DNA of 36,582 nt from Bacillota bacterium (GCA_023431215.1 JAEYXR010000032.1:1-36582), one strand, 5' to 3'; numbered from the stretch's first letter, positions 23,749 through 32,855 are shown. Numbers and translations: made by a program. Notes: generated from the sequence alone by a model not told the origin.

Positions 23749-23865
23749 ATCGTATCTTCACAAGTGCTTGTCCGCCATCTTTGGGCATCCATTTTATTAA
23801 TCTCAATTCTTGGATACGCTATCTAACTAATATACAATAAGATATAAAAGTTTACCACAAGCAGT

Positions 23866-23914
23866 AATACCATATGTTTATATTATTTAAATATAAACAT
23901 ATGGTATTGGTTTT
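23866..23914. terminator. Bidirectional terminator between VOC and GNAT genes
   Basis: An uninterrupted 18-bp stem (23866-23883 with 23891-23908) has the 7-base loop TATTTAA. TTTTTT follows to the right. It lies between converging genes and just before the stop of the leftward one. Confidence 0.88.
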
Positions 23915-23920
23915 TTGCTG

Positions 23921-24778
23921 CTATAACAGCTCTGTATAATAATCTGCCTGAAATATTGTGGTAAATCCAACTCCTCGGTAAAGCGCCAATGCCGGAGGAT
24001 TTTGAGAATCTACGTCCAGTACCACTGTCTTGGTTTCAACATTGGCAAATGCCTGGCGTAGTGCCAACAAGACCAGGTTTTTGCCGTAGCCCTTGCCCCG
24101 GTAACACTCCAGCAGCCCCAGACCATAAAGATATACACGGCTTGCCTCAAAATGCAGACTGAAAATACCTATGGCATCCTCTTCCATTTTAGCCAAAAAA
24201 CCTTTGCGTGCCGGATCTTTTAGTGTATTTTCAATAAAATTATCTTCCCCTTCCTCCATGCCAAAAACGGCACAAGAAATGGATACCGCCTGGGCCTTAT
24301 TTTGCTCTGACAACGGCTCAAGGCGGCATACCCGACCGTCTACAGTGGGTATAGGCCCTGTATACTCCATGGTATATTCGGTACGGTCTATTTGGCGGCA
24401 GTTTCGATGCCATAGCACACCGGCTGCCGATTTGCTTTGAGGCTCTGCCACAAACAACAGCTTGGGAACCCCAGCCTGCCCAAGCACTGCCTGTGCTTTT
24501 TGCAGCAGGGTGTTAAAGTATCCCTTGCGCCGGTGCTGTGGGTGAGTATAGGCAGAAATCTCGGCCTCCTGTCTGGTTGGGATAAAGACATACAAAAAAG
24601 AAACCAGCTGCTCTTCATCATATGCCAGATAAAAGCATGGCAGGCTTTTGTCAAAGCTGAGTTCATTACTTAAAAAGGCACGGTTTTTTAAACCTTCTTC
24701 CTTTGCACACAGCTCCTCAAGCTGCTGTACCTGTTTCTTTTGGCACTCTGTCAATTGATTCTGGCAAATAATATCCAT
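23921..24778 (-). CDS. Tandem GNAT-family N-acetyltransferase
   Basis: A 285-residue protein with two GNAT-like halves. The N-terminal half has AEISAYTHPQHRRKGYFNTLL, in which the acetyl-CoA motif appears as HRRKGYF. The C-terminal half has LGLLECYRGKGYGKNLVLLAL, with a complete Q/RxxGxG/A loop (RGKGYG) and the ending PALALYRGVGFTTIFQADYY. The second half is the likely active one. The substrate is unknown; the family includes mycothiol synthase-like and antibiotic acetyltransferases. ATG 24778 follows GAGGAGA by 7 bases; the upstream in-frame ATG 24823 has no site. Confidence 0.88.
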   Translation of the reverse strand: MDIICQNQLTECQKKQVQQLEELCAKEEGLKNRAFLSNELSFDKSLPCFYLAYDEEQLVSFLYVFIPTRQEAEISAYTHPQHRRKGYFNTLLQKAQAVLGQAGVPKLLFVAEPQSKSAAGVLWHRNCRQIDRTEYTMEYTGPIPTVDGRVCRLEPLSEQNKAQAVSISCAVFGMEEGEDNFIENTLKDPARKGFLAKMEEDAIGIFSLHFEASRVYLYGLGLLECYRGKGYGKNLVLLALRQAFANVETKTVVLDVDSQNPPALALYRGVGFTTIFQADYYTELL

Positions 24779-24863
24779 GCAACTCTCCTCTTGTCCTTGT
24801 AGGTTAACAGCATCCCTATCCATGATAAGTTGATATTACTCCTGTTATCGTGCAAAAGCAAGA

Positions 24864-24899
24864 AAAAGCCATCGGTTCCACATGGAACCGGTGGCTTTT
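24864..24899 (-). terminator. Terminator of the uracil permease gene
   Basis: A 16-bp stem (24864-24879 with 24884-24899) has the loop ACAT. Read leftward it ends in TTTTT. One pair is A.C in leftward RNA and U.G in rightward RNA, so folding is slightly better rightward, but no rightward gene lies here. Confidence 0.78.
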
Positions 24900-25005
24900 A
24901 TTCCTTGCTCATTGAATGTTGTCCGGCGTCTTTAGTCAACCGGTACCAGCAGCAGGGTAGTCTTGATACAACAGCTGCTTATTGTGAGTGTTCCTGTTAT
25001 AAAAA

Positions 25006-26346
25006 TTACAGCTGCAGGTTTGCAGAAGTGTCGCCGGTGAGGTCTGCACCAAACTCGTAGTCGTTGCCGGGGAGGATGGCATTCAGGCCAATACCCAGAA
25101 CTGCAGCAATGGCAAGACCGGAAAGGCTGATGGTGAGGTTTTCGGTGCTAACGATGGTAACGCCGCCTACAGCGTTAAAGCCCAAAGCGCTGACCAAAAT
25201 AACAGCTGCGATGATAAGATTGCGGGACTTTGTAAAGTCCACCTGATTTTCTACTACGTTACGCACACCAATGGCAGAAATCATACCGTACAGAATAAGG
25301 GAGATACCACCGATGATAGCAGCAGGGATGGTGTTTACAACAGCATCAAACTTGGGGATAAAGGAAAGAAGAACTGCAACTACTGCAGCAATCTGAACAA
25401 CCTTGGGGTCGTAAACCTTGGTAAGTGCCAGCACACCGGTGTTTTCACCGTAGGTGGTGTTGGCAGGGCCCCCAAAGAAACCGGAAAAACTGGTTGCCAA
25501 GCCGTCTCCCACAAGGGTACGGGCAAGGCCGGGGTCTGCAATATAGTTTTTGCCCACAGTTGCACTAATGGCAGCCATATCACCAATGTGTTCCATCATG
25601 GCGGCTAACGCAATGGGCATGATGGTCAAAACAGAGCTTACATCAAACTTTGCCATGGTGATGGGTGCAGGCGCAAAGTAAGAAGCATTGGCTATCTGGC
25701 TGAAGTCGATGGCACCGGTTAAAAGTGCCACGATGTAGGAAGCGGCAATGCCAAGAATGATGGGAATAATCTTGATCATGCCTTTACCCCAGATGTTGCA
25801 GATGATAATAACAGAGAGTGCCACAACAGCCAGCAGCCAGTTGGTGCTTGCATTGTTGATGGCAGAGGGAGCCAAAATCAGACCAATGGAAATGATGATG
25901 GGGCCGGTTACAATGGGAGGGAAGAACTTCATAACCTTTTTGACACCAAAGAAGTGAATCAGCCCTGCAACCACAATATACACCAAGCCGGCAGCGAACA
26001 CACCACCACAGGCATAGGGAAGCATTTCGGTATTGGGGATGGTTTGCTGGCCGTTGGCATCCACCAGTTTAGGGGCAACAATGGCAAAACCGCCCAAAAA
26101 GGCAAAGGAAGAACCTAAGAAAGCAGGAACCTTACCTTTGGTGATAAAATGGAAAAGCAGAGTGCCCAAACCTGCCATCAACAGAGTGGTGGAAACATTA
26201 AGCCCTGTAATAAGAGGAACAAGGACAGTAGCACCAAACATTGCAAATACGTGCTGGATACCCAAAATAAGCATTTTGGGTGCGCCTAGCACTCTGGCGT
26301 CGTAAATACCCTCTTCGCCAATGTTTACTTCTTTCTTTTCGCTCAT
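25006..26346 (-). CDS. uraA: Uracil permease, NCS2 (uracil/xanthine) family
   Basis: A 446-residue, 14-helix proton symporter of the nucleobase/ascorbate NCS2 family. The N-terminus GAPKMLILGIQHVFAMFGATVLVP and AFLGSSFAFLGGFA are typical of UraA. The central MEHIGDMAAISATVGKNY (substrate-binding Glu of TM8) and the FFGGPANTTYGENTGVLALTKV signature of TM10 are intact; both fit uracil rather than purine carriers. AGGAGG lies 8 bases before ATG 26346. It is read from a leader with a terminator and a small ORF (26394-26535), so expression is probably attenuated. There is no pyr operon partner here. Confidence 0.93.
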   Translation of the reverse strand: MSEKKEVNIGEEGIYDARVLGAPKMLILGIQHVFAMFGATVLVPLITGLNVSTTLLMAGLGTLLFHFITKGKVPAFLGSSFAFLGGFAIVAPKLVDANGQQTIPNTEMLPYACGGVFAAGLVYIVVAGLIHFFGVKKVMKFFPPIVTGPIIISIGLILAPSAINNASTNWLLAVVALSVIIICNIWGKGMIKIIPIILGIAASYIVALLTGAIDFSQIANASYFAPAPITMAKFDVSSVLTIMPIALAAMMEHIGDMAAISATVGKNYIADPGLARTLVGDGLATSFSGFFGGPANTTYGENTGVLALTKVYDPKVVQIAAVVAVLLSFIPKFDAVVNTIPAAIIGGISLILYGMISAIGVRNVVENQVDFTKSRNLIIAAVILVSALGFNAVGGVTIVSTENLTISLSGLAIAAVLGIGLNAILPGNDYEFGADLTGDTSANLQL

Positions 26347-26393
26347 AAAAACTTACCTCCTGAAATTTATACAGTAACACCTACAGGATGCCC

Positions 26394-26437
26394 AAAAAAA
26401 AGGCGTTGACCTTTCAAAAATGAAAAGTCAAAGCCTT
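26394..26437 (-). terminator. Attenuator-type terminator in the uracil permease leader
   Basis: Read leftward, the stem AAGGC-TTTGAC-TTTC pairs with GAAAGGTCAA-CGCCTT (15 pairs, one T.C mismatch and one wobble) around a 6-base loop and ends in eight U residues (26394-26401). It sits 48 bases before the permease start and after the promoter, so it must be bypassed for expression. Confidence 0.88.
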
Positions 26438-26442
26438 GTTTT

Positions 26443-26535
26443 TTATAAAAAGATGGGAACGGGAAAAAACGCCAATGAAATGGATAAAACGGCCGGTGCG
26501 TACAAATAAGTTTTACGCTTCTGCATCTTCATCAT
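26443..26535 (-). CDS. Leader peptide ORF of the uracil permease (30 codons)
   Basis: Starts at ATG 26535 (ATG 26532 next to it) after GGAAGG about 9 bases upstream, and reads MMKMQKRKTYLY then a hydrophobic, Pro-containing stretch ending PVPIFL. TAA at 26443-26445 is 6 bases before the terminator stem (26437). The coding RNA contains U-rich tracts (GUUUUUUCCC, CUUUUUAU). A ribosome at the stop would cover the terminator's first arm. The layout parallels the enterobacterial pyrL-pyrBI leader, but nothing in the residues proves the role. The ORF is below the usual size cut-off. Confidence 0.62.
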   Translation of the reverse strand: MMKMQKRKTYLYAPAVLSISLAFFPVPIFL

Positions 26536-26585
26536 CAATACACACCTTCCTTCCCGCAATTCCTGCTTGCATTTTCTAATGGCTA

Positions 26586-26614
26586 ATTATAGCGGAATGG
26601 GGCGCAGTTGTAAA
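26586..26614 (-). promoter_or_regulatory. Sigma-A promoter of the uracil permease leader
   Basis: Read leftward, TTTACA (26609-26614) and TATAAT (26586-26591) are 17 bases apart. The start would be near 26579, some 45 bases before the leader ORF. To the right, 26615-26822 shows no gene or clear signal. Confidence 0.75.
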
Positions 26615-26822
26615 GTAAAAAATCGTACAACTTTAATACTTTTTTTTGACAATTTGTTACAAGATAAACAGTTTACCTTTTATTCGCTCGTTTTTAACCT
26701 GCTTTTGACCGCTTTGGGTGACAAAATAGTCTTGGATGGGTGTAAACAACATCAACCGTCTTGTAGGTTACCGGCAAAGGGGCCAACATTCGTTGATATA
26801 AAGCACGCTGCACTAGCAAAAG

Positions 26823-28592
26823 CTATTTCTCTTTCAGCTTGTCTGCCAAGGTGTGGTCTGGGTCTACAATTGCAGTTTCGTAGGGGTCATAGATGACCAT
26901 TCCGGGCTTTGCTCCCCTGGGCTTTTTGACATTCTTAATGATGGTGTAATCCACCGGCACCTTGGCGCTGTCCCGTGCGCCGGAATTGCAGGCGGCAATG
27001 ATGGCTGCTTCTTCAATGGTACGCAGCGGTATCTGCTGACCAGGCTGAGAAAGTACAATGGTGTGAGAACCGGGAATTTTTTGCGTATGCAGCCACAGAT
27101 CATAATTGTGTGCCTCACGTAGGGTAAGCTGATCATTTTGCAGGTTGTTGCGACCGCATAAAATAACATACCCATCGCTGGAACGATAGCGCAAGGGTGC
27201 CAGCTTTTGGGGTCTTTGTCCCTTTTGAGTCCCCTTGGAGGGTGCAACCCTGCCGTAGCCTCCTGCAGCAACCTCCTCCCGTATGGCTGTCAGCTCCGCT
27301 TCGCTTTCGGCGCGTTCCAGCTCTGAGATTACAGTCTCAATATATTCCAGCTCGTGGGTTGCAGAAGCAATCAGCTCCTGGAGCTTTTGCTCTGCGGTGA
27401 CCGATTTTCTATACTCATTGTAGTATTTTTGAGCATTTTTACTTGGTGTTAGCATGGAATCCAGTGGAATCTCAATAAGTTCCCCGTTTTCGCTAAAGAA
27501 ATCTACTGCACGTAAAATATTATCTCCTTTTTTCATTGCGTATAAATTTGCAGAGATAATGTCTCCAAACTCTTTTTTACGCTCTCTGCCTGCTGCCTTT
27601 TCCAAATCATGATACTGGGCGGTAAGCTTGCGGCGAATACGGTCCCGGACATTGCACAGCAGTTTATGGAGGTCTGCGCTTTTTTGGCGCATACGCTCAG
27701 CATTGTCTTTGCTGCTGAAAAATTCATCCAACAGCTCACTGAAGCTCTCACACTTGCTTAAGAGGTAGTTTTCCGGGTACTGGCAGGGATGTACTATGGT
27801 AAAGTCTACAGGCTTACCCAGCTCATCCCGAATAATCCACGGCTCCCCACCCTGCGGCTCCAGTGCTGTTTTTACCACCCCAAAATAAAAGGCCATTCGT
27901 TCCTCCTGAGTTGGGGTAAGGGCCGCGGCTGTTGGGTCAGTATCAGGACAGGTAAAATGAGCAATTTCTCGGCACAGCACAGGAGAAAGCCCCTCGCACT
28001 GCTCTAAAATTGCCTTTGGCAAAGGAATATCTCTACCCATAGCCACAGCATGGGCAAGTTCCCGAGGCAAAGTCGTCAGCGGACACAGCTTGTGCTGCTG
28101 AGGAGGCTGGGTGTAGGTCATTCCGGGCAAAATTTGCCGCACCTCGGAGGTAACAAAATCCACTCTTTTTATGGCGTCAATAATCTTTTGATTTTGATCC
28201 AGCAAAATAATATTGCTGTGGCGCCCCATAATTTCGCACACAAGGCTAAGCTCTACCCTGTCGCCCAGTTCGTTGACACATTCAAACACCAACGTAAGCA
28301 CACGGTCTAATCCCTGTTGCTCTACCCGCAGCAGCCTGCCGCTTCCCAAATGCTTGCGCAGCAGCATACAAAACATGGGGGCAGCCTTTGGGTTCTCCAT
28401 GGGCACGGTGGTAAAATGCACCTTGGCAGCCGCAGCCGCTGCAGAAAGCAACAGCTTGCGGTTACCGCCTATGGCACGCAGGGTAATGACCAGCGTCTCC
28501 CGGGATGGCTGGCTGATTTTATCAATGCGTCCGCCAACCATTTCTTCTATCTCTTGTTTAATTTTATATAAATATGCTCCGTCAAAAGCCAT
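26823..28592 (-). CDS. rqcH: NFACT protein RqcH (Rqc2 homologue)
   Basis: A 589-residue protein of the NFACT (fibronectin-binding-like) family. In bacteria RqcH binds stalled 50S subunits and adds C-terminal poly-alanine tails for degradation of stalled nascent chains. Order of domains: NFACT-N (about 1-180, with the D96-R97 pair in QGLDRVLTLVFE needed for tailing in Bacillus), a helix-hairpin-helix region, a coiled coil (about 290-440, VTAEQKLQELIASATHELEYIETV) and the NFACT-R domain (about 455-570, YVILCGRNNLQNDQLTLREA, DLWLHTQKIPGSHTI). AAAGGAG lies about 6 bases before ATG 28592. Stands alone, 127 bases from Nif3. Confidence 0.94.
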   Translation of the reverse strand: MAFDGAYLYKIKQEIEEMVGGRIDKISQPSRETLVITLRAIGGNRKLLLSAAAAAAKVHFTTVPMENPKAAPMFCMLLRKHLGSGRLLRVEQQGLDRVLTLVFECVNELGDRVELSLVCEIMGRHSNIILLDQNQKIIDAIKRVDFVTSEVRQILPGMTYTQPPQQHKLCPLTTLPRELAHAVAMGRDIPLPKAILEQCEGLSPVLCREIAHFTCPDTDPTAAALTPTQEERMAFYFGVVKTALEPQGGEPWIIRDELGKPVDFTIVHPCQYPENYLLSKCESFSELLDEFFSSKDNAERMRQKSADLHKLLCNVRDRIRRKLTAQYHDLEKAAGRERKKEFGDIISANLYAMKKGDNILRAVDFFSENGELIEIPLDSMLTPSKNAQKYYNEYRKSVTAEQKLQELIASATHELEYIETVISELERAESEAELTAIREEVAAGGYGRVAPSKGTQKGQRPQKLAPLRYRSSDGYVILCGRNNLQNDQLTLREAHNYDLWLHTQKIPGSHTIVLSQPGQQIPLRTIEEAAIIAACNSGARDSAKVPVDYTIIKNVKKPRGAKPGMVIYDPYETAIVDPDHTLADKLKEK

Positions 28593-28720
28593 TACGGTCT
28601 CCTTTTTTCATTCGGGTTATTCTCATAACTTAATCAGCACAAAATCAGAATCCCACACCGGTCATTTTACGTAATCTGCATGGGTTAGCCGTTTTTTGTG
28701 GGGAACAACCTTACTTCAAA

Positions 28721-29803
28721 CTATACGGATACAACCTGACCGCTGTACGCCGCAGAAAGCTCTACCGTCACCCCTGCCAAACGCTGCTGCAGCAGCTTAC
28801 ATAGCTGGGGCATAGACACCTGCTCTGTGGCATAATGCCCGGCATCATACAGGGTTATGTTGCTGGATGCAGCTTCGATAAACTGATGATGCTTTACATC
28901 TCCTGTTACAAAGGCATCCACCCCTTTGGCGTGCTTTAAATAATCAGCACCGGAGCCGCCACATACTGCCACACGGCGAATATTGCGGCTTCCGGGGTTA
29001 AAGCGCGGGGCAAGGCCTAGCTTTTCCCCAAGGAGGCGGGCAAAATCAATTTCCCCCATAGAGGCAGGTAAGCTGCCCACTACACCTAGCCAGCAATCAT
29101 CGGTAACAGCCTTATTTTCATAAATATCATAGGCCGGTTCTTCATAGGGATGCGCTTTTTTCATTGCCAGCAGCACATCCTGCATACGGTCTGGGTGTAC
29201 CAGCATCCCTACTGCCTTTTCCACCACCCTGCAGGGCTGCCCCACTGCTCCTATATAGGGGTCTGCGCCTTTTTTGGGAGTAAATCGTCCCTCCACATCT
29301 GTTAAAGTGCCGACTGCGCTGTAGTCACCCAATATGCCGCCGCCTGCCTCGCACATTGCGTTAAAGACCACGTCTGCGTGAGTTGCAGGTACATAGGCAA
29401 TCAGCTTTTGAAAGCAGCGGCTTTTTTCCAGTGCCAGGGGCTGCTGGTTTTTTAGCCCCAGAGTATCTGCCAATGCCTTATTTACCCCCAGCTGTGCCAT
29501 ATCCCAGTTGGTGTGAGCGCTGATTACAGCAATACCGGCTATCAGTGCGTCTACGGCGGGGTCACCGGGGACGAGCTTTTTGCGCCCGCCACCAAAAATA
29601 ACGGGATGGTGGCTGATGATGAGATTGGCACCTTTGCGCTTTGCTTCCTGCACCACCTGGGAAGTGACATCAAGAGCAATAAGCACCCGTTCTACCTGTG
29701 CATTCTTGTCTCCCACCAGCAGTCCGCTGTTGTCCCAATCCAGTGCGGTTGTAAAAGGTGCAATAGTTTCTACTGCTTGTATAATTTCTCCTACCCGCAT
29801 CAT
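28721..29803 (-). CDS. Nif3-like dinuclear metal centre protein
   Basis: A 360-residue member of the Nif3/YqfO (DUF34) family, longer than the ~250-residue forms because of an inserted PII/CutA-like domain (about 125-225, FQKLIAYVPATHADVVF ... GMLVHPDRMQDVLLAMKKAHPYEEPAYDIY). Metal ligands are visible in LIISHHPVIF, ISAHTNWD and TGDVKHHQFIEA. The function is not settled; it is often listed as GTP cyclohydrolase-like, which is weakly supported. The ATG overlaps the stop of trmK by 4 bases, a coupled pair that is widely conserved in Firmicutes. Confidence 0.93.
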   Translation of the reverse strand: MMRVGEIIQAVETIAPFTTALDWDNSGLLVGDKNAQVERVLIALDVTSQVVQEAKRKGANLIISHHPVIFGGGRKKLVPGDPAVDALIAGIAVISAHTNWDMAQLGVNKALADTLGLKNQQPLALEKSRCFQKLIAYVPATHADVVFNAMCEAGGGILGDYSAVGTLTDVEGRFTPKKGADPYIGAVGQPCRVVEKAVGMLVHPDRMQDVLLAMKKAHPYEEPAYDIYENKAVTDDCWLGVVGSLPASMGEIDFARLLGEKLGLAPRFNPGSRNIRRVAVCGGSGADYLKHAKGVDAFVTGDVKHHQFIEAASSNITLYDAGHYATEQVSMPQLCKLLQQRLAGVTVELSAAYSGQVVSV

Positions 29804-30489
29804 GGTGTTTTCACTCCCTTCTGCTGTAAAAATGCTGTCAGCTGTGCTGCAGCATCCTGATGCAATTTTGCTTCTTTGCTGCCTGATGTAGCCATTCCCA
29901 CAGCTTTTCTGGTAATACGCTGCAATTCACGCAGGCAATATTCCTTTGCATCCTCACTTTGAGTGGGGTCAATGGCACCAATGTGCATCATATGGCCGGT
30001 GGGCTTTGTAATGTTACCCGTATAGCATACCTTTAGCACTGAATACAGCCTGTCGGCGGCTTTGCAGCATTTTTCATCCGCTATGTCATATCCGTTTAGG
30101 TAAAGCCATTGGCGCAGACGTTCGGCCTTTGTCATTGGCTGCAGCAGCCAGGTAATGCCTTTGGTTTTACTGTGCTTCCAGCTATCTATGATGTGTACTA
30201 TAGTTTCCCCACCCATGCCTGCTATGGCAATGGCGTCCAATCCATCGGGCGAAAGCTCACCCAGCCCGTCTGCCAATACACACTGTACCTTTGCCGAGAG
30301 ATTCAGCCTTGCGGCCTCTTGCCGGGCTTTTTCCAAGGGCTTTTGGTGAATATCGGTGGCAATTCCCCACTGAGCCCTGCCCTCCCCCACCAATTGGCAG
30401 ATAAGATAGCCGTGATCGGTACCCACATCGGCAAAACCCCGGCAAATTGGTGTCATAGAGCGAATAAGCTCCAGTCTTTGGTCCAGCAT
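29800..30489 (-). CDS. trmK: tRNA (adenine(22)-N1)-methyltransferase TrmK
   Basis: A 229-residue SAM-dependent methyltransferase that modifies A22 of bacterial tRNAs. Motif I is CRGFADVGTDHGYLICQL, with the SAM-acidic residue in ATDIHQKPLEKARQEA; the active-site segment is AIAGMGGETIVHI; later LQPMTKAERLRQWLYLNGY is typical of the family. ATG 30489 follows GGGAGG with a short 3-base spacer; the frame extends to 30537 but the family start MLDQRLELI supports 30489. The Nif3-like gene overlaps its stop. Confidence 0.93.
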   Translation of the reverse strand: MLDQRLELIRSMTPICRGFADVGTDHGYLICQLVGEGRAQWGIATDIHQKPLEKARQEAARLNLSAKVQCVLADGLGELSPDGLDAIAIAGMGGETIVHIIDSWKHSKTKGITWLLQPMTKAERLRQWLYLNGYDIADEKCCKAADRLYSVLKVCYTGNITKPTGHMMHIGAIDPTQSEDAKEYCLRELQRITRKAVGMATSGSKEAKLHQDAAAQLTAFLQQKGVKTP

Positions 30490-30527
30490 AATCCTCCCTA
30501 TGGCTAAATAGCCTTCCTCATACTTAG

Positions 30528-30557
30528 CACAAAACACGGCATTTGCCGTGTTTTGTG
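30528..30557 (-). terminator. Terminator between serS and trmK
   Basis: A perfect 13-bp stem, CACAAAACACGGC (30528-30540) with its complement (30545-30557), has the loop ATTT. The U-tract in leftward RNA is weak (GTTTTGTG), so termination may be partial. Confidence 0.65.
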
Positions 30558-30601
30558 TTGTCAGTACCTTCCATTTATTGTAAGATACTTATCATTTTGC
30601 T

Positions 30602-31879
30602 TTAATCTTTGCGGATAACGTCGCAACCCATATAAGGACGCAGTGCCTTGGGTACAGTGATGCTACCATCGTCATTTTGGTAGTTTTCCAAAATAGCGGC
30701 AGTGGTACGGCCAACTGCAACACCGCTGCCGTTAAGGGTGTGCACCAGCTGTGCCTTTTCCTTGGGCCCGTCCTTAAAGCGGATGGCTGCGCGGCGTGCC
30801 TGAAAGTCTTCGCAGTTGGAGCAGCTGGAAATTTCCACATAGCGGCCGTAAGAGGGCATCCATACTTCAATATCATAGGTTTTGGCAGCAGAGAAGCCCA
30901 TATCTCCGGTGCTCAGAGCAACTACACGATAAGGCAGCTCCAGCAGCTGCAGAACGCGCTCAGCCTCGGCGGTCATTTCCTCCAGCTCGTCATAAGACTG
31001 TTCGGGTCTGGTATATTTTACCAATTCCACCTTGTTGAACTGATGCTGACGAATCAAACCACGGGTATCGCGGCCTGCGGAGCCGGCTTCGCCACGGAAG
31101 CAGGCGGAATAAGAGGTGTAGCGCAGGGGCAGCTCACTGCCGTCGATGATAGACTCACGATACATGTTGGTAACGGGTACCTCGGCGGTAGGAATCATAT
31201 ACAGCTCCTGACCCTCAATTTTGTACATGTCCTCGGCAAACTTGGGCAGCTGGCCGGTACCGGTCATAGAAGCGGTGCTTGCCATATAGGGAGGCAAAAT
31301 TTCTGTGTAGCCATGGGCGGCATGGGTATCCATAAAGAAGGAGATAATGGAACGCTCCAAGCGCGCACCCAGTCCTTTGTAGAAATGAAAACGTGCGCCG
31401 GTGACCTTTGCGGCCATTTCGGGGTCTAAAATGCCCAGGCTGGCGCCCAAATCCCAGTGAGCCTTAGGCTCATACTCAAATTTACGGGGCTCACCAAAGC
31501 GGCGAACCTCCACATTATCCTTTTCATCCTTGCCTTTGGGTACAGTTTCGTTGGGAATATTGGGAATTTCGTATAAAAACAGCTTTACCTGCTCTGTCAG
31601 CTCTGCAATTTTCTGGTCATTTTCTTTGATAGCGTCGCTAAGCTCCTTCATGCGAGCCATTACCTCAGTGGTATCCACACCCTGCTTTTTCAGCATGGGG
31701 ATTTCTTTGCTGGTTTTGTTTTGCTCCGCCTTCAGGTTGTCTGTGGTGCTGGAAAGCTCCCGAAGCTTTGCGTCAGCAGCAACCAAATCATCAATAAGCT
31801 GGTCCATATCCTTATTGCGGCTCTTCATGGCATCCTTCACCAGCTGAGGATTCTGGCGAATTAATTTCATGTCTAACAT
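30602..31879 (-). CDS. serS: Serine--tRNA ligase
   Basis: Charges tRNA-Ser with serine. 425 residues, the normal length. The N-terminal coiled-coil tRNA arm (about 30-100, LRELSSTTDNLKAEQNKTSKEI) is followed by the class II core with motif 1 (SIISFFMDTHAAHGYTEILPPY), motif 2 (ACFRGEAGSAGRDTRGLIRQHQF) and motif 3 (NGSGVAVGRTTAAILENYQ). AAGGAAG is 7 bases before ATG 31879. The 87-base gap to parB is too short for a T-box riboswitch, so serine control of that type is absent at this site. Confidence 0.97.
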   Translation of the reverse strand: MLDMKLIRQNPQLVKDAMKSRNKDMDQLIDDLVAADAKLRELSSTTDNLKAEQNKTSKEIPMLKKQGVDTTEVMARMKELSDAIKENDQKIAELTEQVKLFLYEIPNIPNETVPKGKDEKDNVEVRRFGEPRKFEYEPKAHWDLGASLGILDPEMAAKVTGARFHFYKGLGARLERSIISFFMDTHAAHGYTEILPPYMASTASMTGTGQLPKFAEDMYKIEGQELYMIPTAEVPVTNMYRESIIDGSELPLRYTSYSACFRGEAGSAGRDTRGLIRQHQFNKVELVKYTRPEQSYDELEEMTAEAERVLQLLELPYRVVALSTGDMGFSAAKTYDIEVWMPSYGRYVEISSCSNCEDFQARRAAIRFKDGPKEKAQLVHTLNGSGVAVGRTTAAILENYQNDDGSITVPKALRPYMGCDVIRKD

Positions 31880-31966
31880 TTCTAAACTTCCTTCTTTCTT
31901 TTGATAAGCGGCATGTTTACCGTAAATTATAAGATAAAATACTTTGTTTCCGGTTTTAAATGAAGA

Positions 31967-32839
31967 TTACTCCTCGGCCAAACGGTTTACCATGTCGGTA
32001 AGCTCTTCCAGAGAGTGAAAGGCTACCTCCAGTGTGCCGCCGTTTGTGCCTTTTGTAATTTTAACCTTGCGGCCAAGGGCATCCTGCAGGCTGATTTCCA
32101 GCTCTTTGTAGGTAGAATCGCCCCATACGCCCTCATCTTTCTGTTTATTGTGTGATTTTGGCGGCTTACCCTCAGATTTTTTCACCTGCTGCACCAGTTT
32201 TTCCAGCTGACGAACCGACATTCCGTCTCGGGCTACCGCTTCGGTAAGCTTTTCTACCTGAGAAAGATCCTCCATGCCTGCCAAAACACGGGCATGTCCG
32301 GCGCTTAGCTTGCCTTCATTGAGCGCTGTCAGCGCAACCGGAGGCAGGTTTAAAAGCCGCAATGCATTGGTAATTACCGGTCTGGACTTGCCCAGACGCT
32401 TTGCCACCTGCTCCTGGGTCATGTGGTAGGAGTCAATGAGGGACTTGTACCCCATGGCTTCTTCAATGATGCTCAGGCCTTCCCGCTGCAGGTTTTCAAT
32501 AAGTGCCAGCTCCATGACCTTATTATCGTCTGCTTCTATGACAATAGCGGGTATTTCAGTGAGATCTGCCATGCGGCTGGCGCGCCAGCGACGTTCTCCG
32601 GCTATAATCTGATATACACCGCCGGGGATAGATCGTACCACTATAGGTTGTAAAACGCCATGCTCACGAATAGAATCTGAAAGCTCCTGCAGCGCCTCCT
32701 GATCAAACACGCCTCGGGGCTGGTCTTTATTAGGCTCTATGTCTGAGAGCCTTAATTGGCTAAGAGTTCCGGACACTTCTGCTTCATTATCTATAAAAAG
32801 AGCGTCCAGGCCTTTTCCCAGGCCACCTTTTTTCGCCAT
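31967..32839 (-). CDS. parB: Chromosome partition protein ParB (Spo0J)
   Basis: The centromere-binding CTPase clamp. About 290 residues. The start MAKKGGLGKGLDALF (with the ParA-stimulating basic tip) fixes the ATG at 32839, after GAGGGG. Then come ParB box I (KDQPRGVFDQEALQELSDSI), box II with the CTP motifs GERRWRAS and ENLQREGLS, the helix-turn-helix TQEQVAKRLGKSRPVITNALRLL, and the C-terminal dimer domain. It binds the parS sites at 33734-34050. parA lies 16 bases upstream, so the two are one operon. Confidence 0.96.
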   Translation of the reverse strand: MAKKGGLGKGLDALFIDNEAEVSGTLSQLRLSDIEPNKDQPRGVFDQEALQELSDSIREHGVLQPIVVRSIPGGVYQIIAGERRWRASRMADLTEIPAIVIEADDNKVMELALIENLQREGLSIIEEAMGYKSLIDSYHMTQEQVAKRLGKSRPVITNALRLLNLPPVALTALNEGKLSAGHARVLAGMEDLSQVEKLTEAVARDGMSVRQLEKLVQQVKKSEGKPPKSHNKQKDEGVWGDSTYKELEISLQDALGRKVKITKGTNGGTLEVAFHSLEELTDMVNRLAEE

Positions 32840-32855
32840 TTTGGTGTCCCCTCTC

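Noticed and set aside
26394..26614. PyrR-binding antiterminator ahead of the uracil permease
   Set aside because: I do not see the conserved PyrR-site pattern in the leader. The leader ORF offers a better explanation, though a divergent PyrR site cannot be fully excluded.
31880..31966. T-box riboswitch ahead of serS
   Set aside because: The gap is only 87 bases and lacks the T-box sequence and a specifier hairpin.
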